The notes under the pieces are model-generated. The model saw nothing but the letters and a program-made list of their open reading frames with translations, ran no database searches and had not been told where the DNA came from. DNA of 43,382 bases, from the NCBI GenBank assembly GCA_964434165.1, contig CAYSUS010000062.1, positions 1-43,382 on the forward strand. Reading direction: 5' to 3'. Shown here one piece after another: positions 25,096 to 33,456 of the stretch. This DNA is from CAYSUS01 sp964434165 (lineage in GTDB: Bacteria > Planctomycetota > Planctomycetia > Pirellulales > Thermoguttaceae). Each line of letters starts with the position of its first letter. Position 1 is the first letter of the stretch. The position numbers and the translations under genes are program-made.

Positions 25096-26268
25096 ATGTC
25101 CTTTTATCGCTACGTGTACTGGAGCGCTCTGGCCGGCGGCTGGGCGGGGTTTCTCGTCTGGTTGCTCCTGGAAAGGCTGATCGTCTATCTCGCCACGTTG
25201 GGCCGGACAAGCGGCGAGATGCGGCTCTGGATCGTGTTCTCCGTAACGCTCACCGCCGGCCTCTTGGGCGCGGCCCTGGGCGGAGCGCTGAGCGTGGTCG
25301 CGTCCATGAGCCAGGCCGGGTGGGGACGGCGACTGCGGGCCTCGCTTCCCGGCGTGCTGGCGGGCGGGATCGGCGGCGCCCTGGCCGGGATGGCCGGCGG
25401 CCTGCTCTTCCTCTTGTTCCACCGCTACGACGACCTGGGCGTTACCCGCGTCCTCGGCTGGACCGTAATGGGGCTGGTGATCGGCGCCTCGCAGGGCATT
25501 GCCGAGGGCTCGGCCCGCAGACTCCGCAACGGGCTGATCGGCGGCACCGTGGGCGGGCTGCTCGGAGGCATGCTGTTTGCCTGGCTGGCCCGGCCCGATG
25601 CCGATTCGGCGAGTCGGGCGACCGGGTTCGTCGTGCTCGGGTTGTCGATCGGGGCGTTGATCGGGCTGGCACAGGTCGTGCTCAAGGAGGCCTGGCTCAC
25701 CGTGGTGGACGGGTATCGGGTCGGACGCCAATTGATCCTCTCCCAGAACGAGACGCTCCTGGGGCGCGGCGACCATCTTCCCTTGCCGCTGTTGGGGTAC
25801 TCGTCCCGCGACCTGGAGGCGGAACACGCCCGAATCACCCGCAGCCCGGATGGCCGCTACGCGCTGGAGGACCTCGGCTCGCGCGTCGGCACGCGGTTGA
25901 ACGGACAGGCGATCCAGGGGACCGTGACCCTGAAGGATGGTGACCTCGTCCGCCTGGGCATGAACATCCTCCGCTTCAACCAGCGGGACCACTCCGACCG
26001 GGAGATGCAGGTTGAAGGCGAGGGCCGCGCAAGTGTCCCGCAGGGCAGCGTTCCGCCGCCACCTCCGCCGCCGGGATCGGTGGGAGCCGCCACGCCGAGT
26101 GCTCCGCCCCCGCGCGCAAGCGCGCCGGGTCCGCCGCCGCTTCCTGGAACGGATCCTCCGGGTCTGCCCGCGCCACGCCCGGGGACGGTCGCGCCCCCTC
26201 GGCCCCCCTCGGTTCCACCCTCGCCGCCGGGGGCCCGAATCCCGCCTCCCCCGCCTCCGCCCGGCTGA
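25096..26268 (+). CDS. Membrane protein with glycine-zipper helices, FHA domain and proline-rich tail
   Basis: The product has 390 residues. Residues 1-215 hold several hydrophobic helices, many glycine-rich (GLLGAALGGALSVV, GVLAGGIGGALAGMAGG, GLIGGTVGGLLGGMLF), suggesting close packing or oligomerisation in the membrane. A cytoplasmic FHA domain follows at about 225-300, with TLLGRGD, EAEHARIT, LEDLGSRVGTRLNG and LKDGDLVRLGMNILRF; FHA domains bind phosphothreonine. The last 75 residues are almost all Pro, Gly and Ala, ending in PPPPPPPG. The frame is open 44 codons further upstream, but the hydrophobic N-terminus starts at MSFYRYVYW, so 25096 was chosen. It is divergent from the Ig-like operon and may be controlled with it. 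No Ser/Thr kinase gene is in the window. Confidence 0.85.
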   Translation: MSFYRYVYWSALAGGWAGFLVWLLLERLIVYLATLGRTSGEMRLWIVFSVTLTAGLLGAALGGALSVVASMSQAGWGRRLRASLPGVLAGGIGGALAGMAGGLLFLLFHRYDDLGVTRVLGWTVMGLVIGASQGIAEGSARRLRNGLIGGTVGGLLGGMLFAWLARPDADSASRATGFVVLGLSIGALIGLAQVVLKEAWLTVVDGYRVGRQLILSQNETLLGRGDHLPLPLLGYSSRDLEAEHARITRSPDGRYALEDLGSRVGTRLNGQAIQGTVTLKDGDLVRLGMNILRFNQRDHSDREMQVEGEGRASVPQGSVPPPPPPPGSVGAATPSAPPPRASAPGPPPLPGTDPPGLPAPRPGTVAPPRPPSVPPSPPGARIPPPPPPPG

Positions 26269-26274
26269 AGCCGG
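26261..26274 (+). terminator. Hairpin enclosing the FHA gene stop codon
   Basis: CCGGC (26261-26265), loop TGAA, GCCGG (26270-26274). The TGA stop codon is in the loop. No T-tract follows, so it is at best a weak terminator. Confidence 0.3.
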
Positions 26275-26356
26275 CTCGACGGGCGATCAGGTGGGGGGAT
26301 CGCGTGGACAACTGTCGCGGGCCGATCCTCCGGCGCGCATCCCGGAACGCGCCCAC

Positions 26357-26387
26357 GCAATCCCCCGGCGACGAAGCAATCCCCCGG
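26357..26387. repeat. Two 12-bp direct repeats
   Basis: GCAATCCCCCGG occurs at 26357-26368 and 26376-26387, with 7 bp between, in the gap between the convergent FHA and HU genes. The role is unknown. Confidence 0.5.
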
Positions 26388-26406
26388 GGGGCGTGCAGCG
26401 CTCAAT

Positions 26407-26736
26407 TCAGAGCACCATTTCCTTAAGGGTTTTCAGCGCGCGAAGCTTCACTTTCGTCGTGGCCGGCTTGGCTGGGAAATCGCGGGTTTGGCCTGGTCGA
26501 AACGGGTCGGGGGCCCCGATGCGTGCCTCTTTGGCGGGAACGTGCTTGCGCTCGATCTTGATCAGCCCAGGCAGGGTGAACGATCCCGGGCCTTCCGCCG
26601 CCAACGACTTGCGCATTTCCGCTTCGATGGCGTCCATGACATCGGTGACCTCCTTCTTGGAGAGTCCCGTGGCGGCGGCCACGTTGTTCAGCAGCTCGGT
26701 CTTGGTAGGGGGCTTGGGGGCAGGGGCTTCACTCAT
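26407..26736 (-). CDS. HU/IHF-family DNA-binding protein
   Basis: The product has 109 residues; typical HU has about 90. After an N-terminal extension (MSEAPAPKPP), the helical HU body is visible (TKTELLNNVAAATGLSKKEV). The beta-arm region follows, with GPGSFTLPGLIKIERKHVPA and FRPGQTRDFPAKPATTKVKL, where family members carry the G-F-G-x-F and R-x-G-x-N-P motifs. Here these are changed (SFTLPGL, GQTRDFPA), so it belongs to the divergent HU-like group. It should bend and compact DNA in the nucleoid. The frame extends 19 codons upstream, but MSEAPAP is preferred because a purine-rich GGAGGG lies upstream and the extension looks like leader sequence. A candidate promoter lies about 70 bp upstream. 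Confidence 0.88.
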   Translation of the reverse strand: MSEAPAPKPPTKTELLNNVAAATGLSKKEVTDVMDAIEAEMRKSLAAEGPGSFTLPGLIKIERKHVPAKEARIGAPDPFRPGQTRDFPAKPATTKVKLRALKTLKEMVL

Positions 26737-26806
26737 TCTGGGCAACCCTCCATGCGGTACAGGGGACGTGGATGGACCGTGACACCCCGTCATGCGGGAC
26801 GGGATG

Positions 26807-26834
26807 ATTAGAGTACGTTCTCAGGAAAAAGCAA
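26807..26834 (-). promoter_or_regulatory. Candidate promoter of the HU gene
   Basis: On the minus strand TTGCTT (26829-26834), a 16-bp spacer, then TCTAAT (26807-26812), which matches the -10 consensus at 5 of 6 positions. A 6-bp inverted repeat (CCCGTC/GACGGG, 26786-26803) lies in the leader and might be regulatory. Confidence 0.4.
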
Positions 26835-26915
26835 CCGGGAATGCCGTCAAGAGCCGGGAAAACCACATTCAAACCACCTCCCGGTGGGGTGTATGCCAGC
26901 TTTTCCGCCCTCGTA

Positions 26916-27271
26916 CCCGACCGCCCGACCGGTTTGAGGGGTTAAATAGGAAACTGCCCTGAGGCACGCATTCTTCTCGGCCGTTGAACCGGCCGGGACC
27001 CACTGTGACTTCTCGGGGTGGCTGGCAGCAGGTATCGAACCCGGAGCGCTGCGGGCAATGCCCGAGTTGACCCCTCCTACGGCTGCTTCAGGCCGTACGA
27101 TCCTGTTGTCCGCCTCAGATGCGTGGAGGACCACCTTCGTGTGGTCTCTCATTGAGGGAAGGCCGCTGCTTGCCAGTCCGGAATCCCCTATTTAAGATAT
27201 TTTCTAGTAATGGTTTATGGCGGGACTGCCCGCCGAATCCCCAACATGGACTGGTGCGTCGGGCGGTCGGG
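26916..27271. repeat. Nested inverted repeats: structured non-coding region
   Basis: Three sets of inverted arms are nested. The outer set is CCCGACCGCCCGAC (26916-26929) with its exact complement at 27258-27271. The middle set is TTAAATAGG (26942-26950) with CCTATTTAA (27187-27195). The inner set is GGCTGGCAGCAG (27020-27031) with 27166-27179, 12 pairs with two bulged bases. The centre holds further hairpins: CGGGC-AAT-GCCCG (27052-27064), TACGGC/GCCGTA (27078-27097) and a 7-bp stem around CTTCGT (27128-27147). The plus-strand right part contains the promoter of the next gene. It could be a structured RNA, a leader or a MITE-like element; no target-site duplication is seen at its ends. I could not match it to 6S, SRP, tmRNA or RNase P RNA. 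Confidence 0.6.
27170..27198 (+). promoter_or_regulatory. Candidate promoter for the propeller/MoxR operon
   Basis: TTGCCA (27170-27175), exactly 17 bp, then TAAGAT (27193-27198), in an AT-rich patch unlike its GC-rich surroundings. The -35 box matches 5 of 6 positions and the -10 box 4 of 6. The leader, roughly 110 nt, has a GGCGGG/CCCGCC hairpin at about 27219-27234. The boxes overlap the inner and middle inverted-repeat arms. Confidence 0.5.
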
Positions 27272-27313
27272 CGATTGATCGACCGTGGCGAACCTGAGGA
27301 GATCGCCGGAGTT

Positions 27314-30300
27314 ATGGAAAGACATCCGCCGGCTTTCAGGGCTTTCTGGGTCGCGGTCTGGGCCGCCACGTGGGTCGTTGCTCCCACTTGGGCTCAGGGG
27401 CAGCAGTTCCAGCAGGTGCAGGTCCGCATCAACGCCAACCGGATATTGAAGGTCGGCAGTGAGGACGGGGGCGAGGAGGTGTCCGCCGGCGGGAACCTGT
27501 TCCAGCCGCCCGATCGCGAGGACTTGAAAGCCCTCTCCTACGCGCGGCAGCTTCTGGCCGATGGTCGGGCCAGCGAGGCGATCGGGTTCCTTCAGGGCAT
27601 TCTTGACGGGCCCGAGGACTTCTTCTTCCAGCCGGATCCGAAGTCGGCGCTGCGCCAGAGCCTCAAGAGGGAGGCGCAGCGGCTGATCGGCCAGATGTCG
27701 GCTCAGGACCGCAAGATCTACGAGCTTCGGTTCGGTGCCGAAGCGCGGTCGCTTCTGGACGAGGCTTGCGCCGCAGGGGACGCCCAGCAGCTCGCTGAGG
27801 TCTCGCGGCGTTTCTTCCATACCGAGGCGGGTTACGAGGCCACGTTCCTGTTGGGCATGGACCACCTGAATCGCGACCGGCCTTTGGCCGGCGCGCTGAC
27901 CCTGCGGCGCCTGCGCGAGCAGTGTCCGACCGCCGAGCGCTTTGAGCCCACGCTCTCGCTGAGTCTGGCCGCCTCCTGGGTCCGATCCGGGGTGCCCGCC
28001 GAGGCGGAACGCGTGCTGGCAGGCCTCGCCGCGCGTCGCGATCGCCGAGCGATCGCCCTGGGCGGGCGCGAGGTGCCTCTGTTCGCGCGGGACGACGAGG
28101 CCTTGGCGTGGTTGACCAACGTGCTCGGCCCGCAGAAGGCGGACTCCGGCCGCGAGCCCCAGCAGTGGTTGATGGCCCGAGGCAACGCCGCGCGGACCGC
28201 GGTGCAGGACGGCGGCGCGCCGCTGCTGAACATGCGTTGGCGCGTGCCGGTCGCCGACCATCCGCTGGTCGAGCAGATGGTCGAACAGATCAAGGAGACG
28301 CAGGAGGACACGGGCAATCCCAGCCTGCCCGGCTTCCACGCCCTGGCGGTCGGCGACGTGGTTCTGATGCGCACCGTCCGCAACCTCCTGGCCATCGACT
28401 TCCGCACCGGCAAGCGGATCTGGGAAGTCCCCGTCGGGGACTTGATGGCCACGGCCGGCCAGGGATCGAGTCAGCAAGCGCGAGTGAGCAGGACGCCCCA
28501 GCTTCAGACGAGCCTGTATCAGCGCGTCTGGCAGGACCTCACGTACGGCACGATCAGCAGCGACGGGAAGTACGTCTTCAGCGTGGAAGACCACTTCCTC
28601 TCCGGGTTCAATCCGGCCATGCCGCAGGTCATCATCGGCGGGCGGGCCGTGGCATCCGGCGGGCGCCGGGACTGCAATCGCCTGGCCGCCCACGACATCC
28701 GCACGGGGAAGCTGACGTGGCACGTCGGCGGCGGCGAGGACGACTACGACCTGCCCCTGGCGGGGACGTTCTTCCTGGGTCCGCCGCTGCCCCTGATGGG
28801 GCAGGTGTACGCGCTCGGCGAGATCAAGAACGAGATCCGCCTGTTCGCCTTGTCGGCCAAGACCGGGGAGCTGCGGTGGTCGCAGCAGCTCGCCCCGGTC
28901 GAGCAGGGGTACAACCGCAATCTCTCCACGGCGCGGCGGATGACAGGGGCCTCGCCGTCGTACGCCGACGGGATCCTGGTCTGCCCCACGTCCACTGGCG
29001 CGGTGGTGGCCGTCGATCTGGCCACGCGCTCGCTGCTGTGGGGGTACCCCTACGTGCTGGAATCGGACATGGAGCAGCACACCCGCGCCATGGCGATGCG
29101 CATGCAGTGGATGCACCAGCGACCGGGCAGCGGATCCAGCCACTGGATGGACTCCCTTCCGGTGATCGTCGAGGGCCGCGTCCTGCTCACCCCGCCCGAG
29201 TCGAACTACCTCCACTGCCTCTCCCTGGCGGACGGGCGCGTGCTTTGGAAGCACCCCCGCGAGGACGCGTTGTACCTGGCCGGGATCTGCGAGGGGAACA
29301 TCGCCCTGGTCGGGCAGCGCGACGTGCGGGCCGTGGACGTGGAGACGGGCAAGCCCGCCTGGGACGGCCGGCGCATCGACCTGCCGCAGGGAGCCAACCC
29401 CAGCGGCCGCGGGTTCCTGTGCGGCGGCGAGTACTTTCTCCCGTTGAACACGGCCGAGGTCGCGGCCATCGACCTCGCCACAGGCGAGATCGCGCGGGTG
29501 GCCAAGTCGCGCGGCGGCAGCGTGCCGGGCAACCTGGTCTGCCACCGGGACAAGGTCATCTCGCAGTCCGCCGACGGCCTGGAGGCGTTCTACCAGTTGG
29601 ACGCCCTCCGCACGATCGCCGACACCCGACTCGCCAAGAACCCCGCCGACGCGGAGGCCCTCTCGCACCGCGGGGAGATCCTCCTGAACGAGGGCGAGCG
29701 CCTGGGCGCGATCCGGGCCTTGCGGCGCTCGCTGGAGCTGAGCGAAAAGCCCCGCACGCGCAACCTGCTCCGCGATGCGGTGTTCGAGGCCCTTGGCGAG
29801 GACTTCGCCAAGAACCGGAACCTGGCCGACGAGGCGTTGGCGCTGATCGACACGCCCGCGGACCGGGCCACGTTCCTCCGCCTCATGGCCGCCGGGCACC
29901 AGTCGGTCGGCGAGTTCTCCGAGGCCCTGGACCGCTACCTGGAGCTGGCCGGGCTGGGCGGTTCGGTGCGGCAGTTGGAACGGATGTCCAAGGCCATCGC
30001 CGTGCGGCGCGACCTGTGGATGCAGGCCCGTCTGGCGGGACTGCGGCAGTCGGCCTCCGCGGAGTTCCGGCCCAAGCTCGACGAGGCGGTCCGCGCGCAG
30101 CTTGAGGCCGCGAAGGAAAGCGACGGTCCCGAGGCGCTGCGGGGCTTCCTCGACAGCTTCGGGAGCCTCCCGATCGCGGAAGAGGCGCGACGCGAGCTCG
30201 TCGCCCGGCTCCGCGCCAGCGGACAGCTTCTCCAGGCCGAGCTCCTGCTTCGCCAGCAGGAGCGCTCGTCCAGCTCGGAGGAAGCGGCCCGTGCCGCCGC

Positions 30301-32251
30301 GGCCATCGCCGAGATGCTCCGTCAGAGCGGGCGGCCCGAGGACGCCGCCGCGTACTATCGCCGGCTGGGCGGGGATTTCGCGGAAGTCGTCTGCCGCGAC
30401 GGCAAGACGGGCGGCCAGCTCGTGGCCGCGCTTCCTGCGGACGGCGAGGTGGCGAAGCTCTTGAAGAGGGAGTCGCCCTGGCCGGTGGGCCGCGTCGAGC
30501 TGAACAAGGGCTCGCCGCCGTCGGCGAGGTCTTCGCATCATGGTCGTCACGTGCTCTCGCTCGACGGCGGCGGCGAGCCGTTCCTTGGCGAGGCCCTGCT
30601 CCTGTTCGATCAGAACCGGCGCATGCTGCTGGGCTTCGACGAGATGGGCCGCGAGCTGTGGAAGCCCATCTCGATGGTCAAGCCGGGCACCAATCCCAAC
30701 GTGTTCTTCTTCAACCGCGGCATGAGCAAGGCCCGCGTCCGCGGGCACCTCATGGTCCTCTCGATGGGCTTCATGATCCAGGCCTTCGACCTGTCGGGCG
30801 GCAAGGAGGGGGGCGACCAGCCCAAGCTCCTCTGGTCCCAGGACCTGACGGATTCGGCCCTGCAGTCGGTCGCGGGCAACCCGCTGCAGTTCCGCGGCGC
30901 GATCCGCGTCTTCCAGGCCCGGCAGATCCAGTTCATGCGATACCATCGCAGCGGGAATTCCAGTCTCGGGCCGGTCACCGAGCGGTTCGTGTGCTTCCAG
31001 CGGATGCGCCACTTGACGGCCGTCGATGCGATCACCGGCGAGACCCGCTGGGTGCGAAGCGATTTGGCCCCAGGCAGCGTCCTCTTCGGCGACGACGACC
31101 GCATCTTCGCCATTGCCCCGGGCAAGTCGTACGCGGACGTCATCCGGGGTCTGGACGGGGAACTGCTGGGCAAGCGGGACCTGCCCGAGGCGCTCCGCCG
31201 CGAGACGGCGCCCCGCGCCGAAGGCGCCGACGCCGTGGCGGCGAACGACCAGGCGGCGGCGAGCGGCGAGATCCTGGAGGACCTGGCGTTTCAGCAGTAC
31301 TGCGTCGGCCAGATCGGCGGGAACCTCCTGCTGTGGCGGCCCGCCGGCGACCGCCAGACCCTGGAGCTCTTTGATCTGTGGCAGCAGAAGACCGTCTGGG
31401 GGCCCCACGAGTTCCATCCGGAGGCCAGGTACTCGCTGGTCGGGCACGAGGCGATCGGCGTGATGGAGCCCAGCGGCCGCTTCGCGCTGATTCGGCTGGC
31501 CGACGGAAGCACGCTCCTGGACACGGCCCTGGAGCCCGAGCCGTCGCTTCAGGGTATTTACCTTAGCCGCCTGGACGGACAGTACTTCCTGGTCGCCCAC
31601 TGCGCTTCGCGGCCCGGCAATCCCACGCGCCCCAGCCAGCCGCTTCCGGGCACGCATTCCGGCCGGGTCGCGTCGGGTCGGGTGTACGGGTTTGATGCCG
31701 AGGGCAAGCCGCTGTGGAAGAAGCCGGTGGAGATCGAGGACCAGCAGTTCCTCCTCCGGCAGCCCAGCCGCCTGCCCGTCCTCACCTTCGCCAGCCAGGT
31801 CTATCATCGCCGTCCCACCGGCGGCGGGCGGTTCCACGTGTCGGTGCTGTGCCTCGACAAGCGCACGGGGCGGGTCGTGTGCGACGAGAAGTTCAGCAAC
31901 TCGACCGGCATGTTCCACGTCTCCGGCGATCCGGAGAAGAAGACCGTGGACATCGTCACGCAGCGCGACCGTCTTACGCTGACGTTCACCGACAAGCCGA
32001 TCCCCGCCGACGGCGACCAGGCGACCAAAGTGCCGCCGACCATCGGCGAGGCGATCTTCAGTTCGCTCAAAAAGGCCGTCACCGAGGAGCCGGAAGTCGT
32101 GATCGAAGAGATCGAGATGCCCGTCCTTCCGCGGCCGGCCCGACCGGTGGTGAGGGTCGAGAAGCGCGTGAAGGTCGAGAACCGCGTCGAGAAGACGCCG
32201 CCGGAGGCCCCGGGGCTCCGGCCCGCGCAGCCGGCGGCGAGGAATAACTAA
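27314..32251 (+). CDS. Large secreted PQQ-type beta-propeller protein with TPR-like region
   Basis: The product has 1645 residues. The signal peptide has the hydrophobic run AFWVAVWAATWVVAPTWAQG. About 40-300 is helical and repeat-like (LSYARQLLADGRASEAIGFLQ). A PQQ-like propeller spans about 340-770, with typical units (LLAIDFRTGKRIWEV, NRLAAHDIRTGKLTWHVGGG, GAVVAVDLATRSLLWGYP). A TPR-like helical part follows at about 780-1040 (RLAKNPADAEALSHRGEILL). A second propeller domain is at about 1080-1600 (TAVDAITGETRWVRSDLAP). The last 50 residues are basic and Pro-rich. PQQ-binding enzyme residues were not identified, so it is more likely a structural or interaction protein of the periplasm. GAGGAG lies 11 bases before the ATG. 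First gene of the long plus-strand cluster. Confidence 0.87.
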   Translation: MERHPPAFRAFWVAVWAATWVVAPTWAQGQQFQQVQVRINANRILKVGSEDGGEEVSAGGNLFQPPDREDLKALSYARQLLADGRASEAIGFLQGILDGPEDFFFQPDPKSALRQSLKREAQRLIGQMSAQDRKIYELRFGAEARSLLDEACAAGDAQQLAEVSRRFFHTEAGYEATFLLGMDHLNRDRPLAGALTLRRLREQCPTAERFEPTLSLSLAASWVRSGVPAEAERVLAGLAARRDRRAIALGGREVPLFARDDEALAWLTNVLGPQKADSGREPQQWLMARGNAARTAVQDGGAPLLNMRWRVPVADHPLVEQMVEQIKETQEDTGNPSLPGFHALAVGDVVLMRTVRNLLAIDFRTGKRIWEVPVGDLMATAGQGSSQQARVSRTPQLQTSLYQRVWQDLTYGTISSDGKYVFSVEDHFLSGFNPAMPQVIIGGRAVASGGRRDCNRLAAHDIRTGKLTWHVGGGEDDYDLPLAGTFFLGPPLPLMGQVYALGEIKNEIRLFALSAKTGELRWSQQLAPVEQGYNRNLSTARRMTGASPSYADGILVCPTSTGAVVAVDLATRSLLWGYPYVLESDMEQHTRAMAMRMQWMHQRPGSGSSHWMDSLPVIVEGRVLLTPPESNYLHCLSLADGRVLWKHPREDALYLAGICEGNIALVGQRDVRAVDVETGKPAWDGRRIDLPQGANPSGRGFLCGGEYFLPLNTAEVAAIDLATGEIARVAKSRGGSVPGNLVCHRDKVISQSADGLEAFYQLDALRTIADTRLAKNPADAEALSHRGEILLNEGERLGAIRALRRSLELSEKPRTRNLLRDAVFEALGEDFAKNRNLADEALALIDTPADRATFLRLMAAGHQSVGEFSEALDRYLELAGLGGSVRQLERMSKAIAVRRDLWMQARLAGLRQSASAEFRPKLDEAVRAQLEAAKESDGPEALRGFLDSFGSLPIAEEARRELVARLRASGQLLQAELLLRQQERSSSSEEAARAAAAIAEMLRQSGRPEDAAAYYRRLGGDFAEVVCRDGKTGGQLVAALPADGEVAKLLKRESPWPVGRVELNKGSPPSARSSHHGRHVLSLDGGGEPFLGEALLLFDQNRRMLLGFDEMGRELWKPISMVKPGTNPNVFFFNRGMSKARVRGHLMVLSMGFMIQAFDLSGGKEGGDQPKLLWSQDLTDSALQSVAGNPLQFRGAIRVFQARQIQFMRYHRSGNSSLGPVTERFVCFQRMRHLTAVDAITGETRWVRSDLAPGSVLFGDDDRIFAIAPGKSYADVIRGLDGELLGKRDLPEALRRETAPRAEGADAVAANDQAAASGEILEDLAFQQYCVGQIGGNLLLWRPAGDRQTLELFDLWQQKTVWGPHEFHPEARYSLVGHEAIGVMEPSGRFALIRLADGSTLLDTALEPEPSLQGIYLSRLDGQYFLVAHCASRPGNPTRPSQPLPGTHSGRVASGRVYGFDAEGKPLWKKPVEIEDQQFLLRQPSRLPVLTFASQVYHRRPTGGGRFHVSVLCLDKRTGRVVCDEKFSNSTGMFHVSGDPEKKTVDIVTQRDRLTLTFTDKPIPADGDQATKVPPTIGEAIFSSLKKAVTEEPEVVIEEIEMPVLPRPARPVVRVEKRVKVENRVEKTPPEAPGLRPAQPAARNN

Positions 32252-32326
32252 TGGCCTTTCAATCTGAACCCATCCTGGATGGTCCGACACATTGCCGGCG
32301 CACGGCCGGCGCAGGGGCACCCTTAC

Positions 32327-32332
32327 GGAGGA
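32327..32332 (+). promoter_or_regulatory. Ribosome binding site deciding the toroid gene start
   Basis: GGAGGA lies 7 bp before ATG at 32340. An in-frame ATG 16 codons upstream has no such site and would place a charged extension before the signal peptide. Confidence 0.6.
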
Positions 32333-32339
32333 ACGGGGT

Positions 32340-33371
32340 ATGATCGTGAAGCTCACCCACTCGACGCTCGTGGCCGCGCTCGCCTTGCTTCTCGGCACGT
32401 CGCCGGCCTGGGCCGGCGGACTGCGAGACCCCAAGGTCCGCAACGCCGTGGACAAGGGGCTGGAGTGGCTCGCCGACCGCCAGTCGCGGCTGGGCCACTG
32501 GTCGGCCAACGACGGCCGCTACCCGACCGCCATGACCGGCATGGCCGGCCTCGCCCTGCTGAGCGAGGGATCGACGACCACGCAGGGCAGATACGCCTCG
32601 CACGTGCGCAAGGCGGTGGACTACCTCGCCAGCCGCAGCCGGGCGAACGGCCTGGTCGGCGACCCGCTGCGCGACGACCGCTACACGTACGGCCATGGCT
32701 TCGGCACCCTGTTCCTCTCGCAGGTCCTCGGGGAGGAGGAGGACGTGGAGCGCCGCAAGGAGCTGGTCGATGTGCTCACCCGGGCCGTCGAGTTCACGGG
32801 CCGCGCCCAGACCAACGCCGGCGGCTGGGGCTACGTCAGCGCCAAGGACGGCCAGGGCTTCGACGAGGGCTCGACCACGATCACCCAGGTCCAGGCCTTG
32901 CGCGGCTGCCGCAACGCCGGCATCCCCGTGCCCAGGGAAGTGATCGAGTCGGCCGTCAACTACATCCGCAAGTGCACCCTGCCCGACGGCGGCGTGCAGT
33001 ACAACTCCAACGGCGGCGGCGGGCGCCCGGCGATCACCGCGGCGGCCATCGCCTGCCTGTTCAACGCGGGCGAGTACGACAGCGAGTACGTCCCGCGGCT
33101 CCAGGCTTACTGCAAGAAGAACCTTTCGAACATCTCCAACCGGGGCTTCGGCCACTGGCACTACGCCCACTACTACTACGCCCAGGTGCGGTACCGCGAG
33201 GGCGGCAAGAAGTGGGAGGAATACCGGGACAAGATCTACGCCCGCATCCTCTCCGAGGCCGCGGCCGACGGCTCCTGGAGCCAGGGCTACATCGGCACGG
33301 TCTATACCACGGCCATCAACCTGACCATCCTGCAACTGGAGAACGGCGCCCTGCCGATCTACCAGCGCTAG
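32340..33371 (+). CDS. Secreted alpha-alpha toroid protein (prenyltransferase/squalene-oxidase-like repeats)
   Basis: The product has 343 residues. The signal peptide LTHSTLVAALALLLGTSPAWA is followed by repeated helical-pair units of the terpene cyclase/prenyltransferase fold: KGLEWLADRQSRLGHW, AVDYLASRSRANGL, AVEFTGRAQTNAGGWGY and AVNYIRKCTLPDGGVQY. The Gly-Trp 'QW-like' turns are conserved. The DxDD or DCTAE acid motifs of true squalene-hopene cyclases are not seen, so a binding or structural role is more likely than cyclisation. A pair of Cys (CTLPDG and AACLF regions) could bond. Located 88 bp after the large propeller gene and 85 bp before MoxR, in one operon. Confidence 0.84.
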   Translation: MIVKLTHSTLVAALALLLGTSPAWAGGLRDPKVRNAVDKGLEWLADRQSRLGHWSANDGRYPTAMTGMAGLALLSEGSTTTQGRYASHVRKAVDYLASRSRANGLVGDPLRDDRYTYGHGFGTLFLSQVLGEEEDVERRKELVDVLTRAVEFTGRAQTNAGGWGYVSAKDGQGFDEGSTTITQVQALRGCRNAGIPVPREVIESAVNYIRKCTLPDGGVQYNSNGGGGRPAITAAAIACLFNAGEYDSEYVPRLQAYCKKNLSNISNRGFGHWHYAHYYYAQVRYREGGKKWEEYRDKIYARILSEAAADGSWSQGYIGTVYTTAINLTILQLENGALPIYQR

Positions 33372-33456
33372 CCGCCACGACGGCGCGCCGGCGGCAGTCG
33401 AGAGACCACCCCCACTTCGTTCACCCAGCCCCTCAGACGAATCGCGAGGACCCCTG

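Noticed and set aside
24661..25992. A 443-codon minus-strand open frame overlapping the FHA gene
   Set aside because: It is antisense to a clear FHA domain and its composition is shadow-like.
26847..27152. A 101-codon minus-strand open frame in the structured region
   Set aside because: It crosses the hairpins, has no ribosome binding site or domain, and the bases look selected for structure rather than coding.
27012..27180. tRNA or tmRNA on the minus strand
   Set aside because: There is a T-loop-like TTCGATA and a long-range acceptor-like stem, but no second half of a cloverleaf, no CCA-like end in place, no tag reading frame ending in ALAA and no conserved tmRNA 5' motif.
27012..27190. 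6S, SRP or RNase P RNA
   Set aside because: Size and stem could fit 6S, but I could not find the conserved SRP apical loop or RNase P core motifs, and 6S has too little sequence identity to call by eye.
27215..32509. A 1764-codon open frame on the minus strand
   Set aside because: It is antisense to the propeller gene with shadow-like composition; the plus strand encodes a signal peptide and recognisable propeller repeats.
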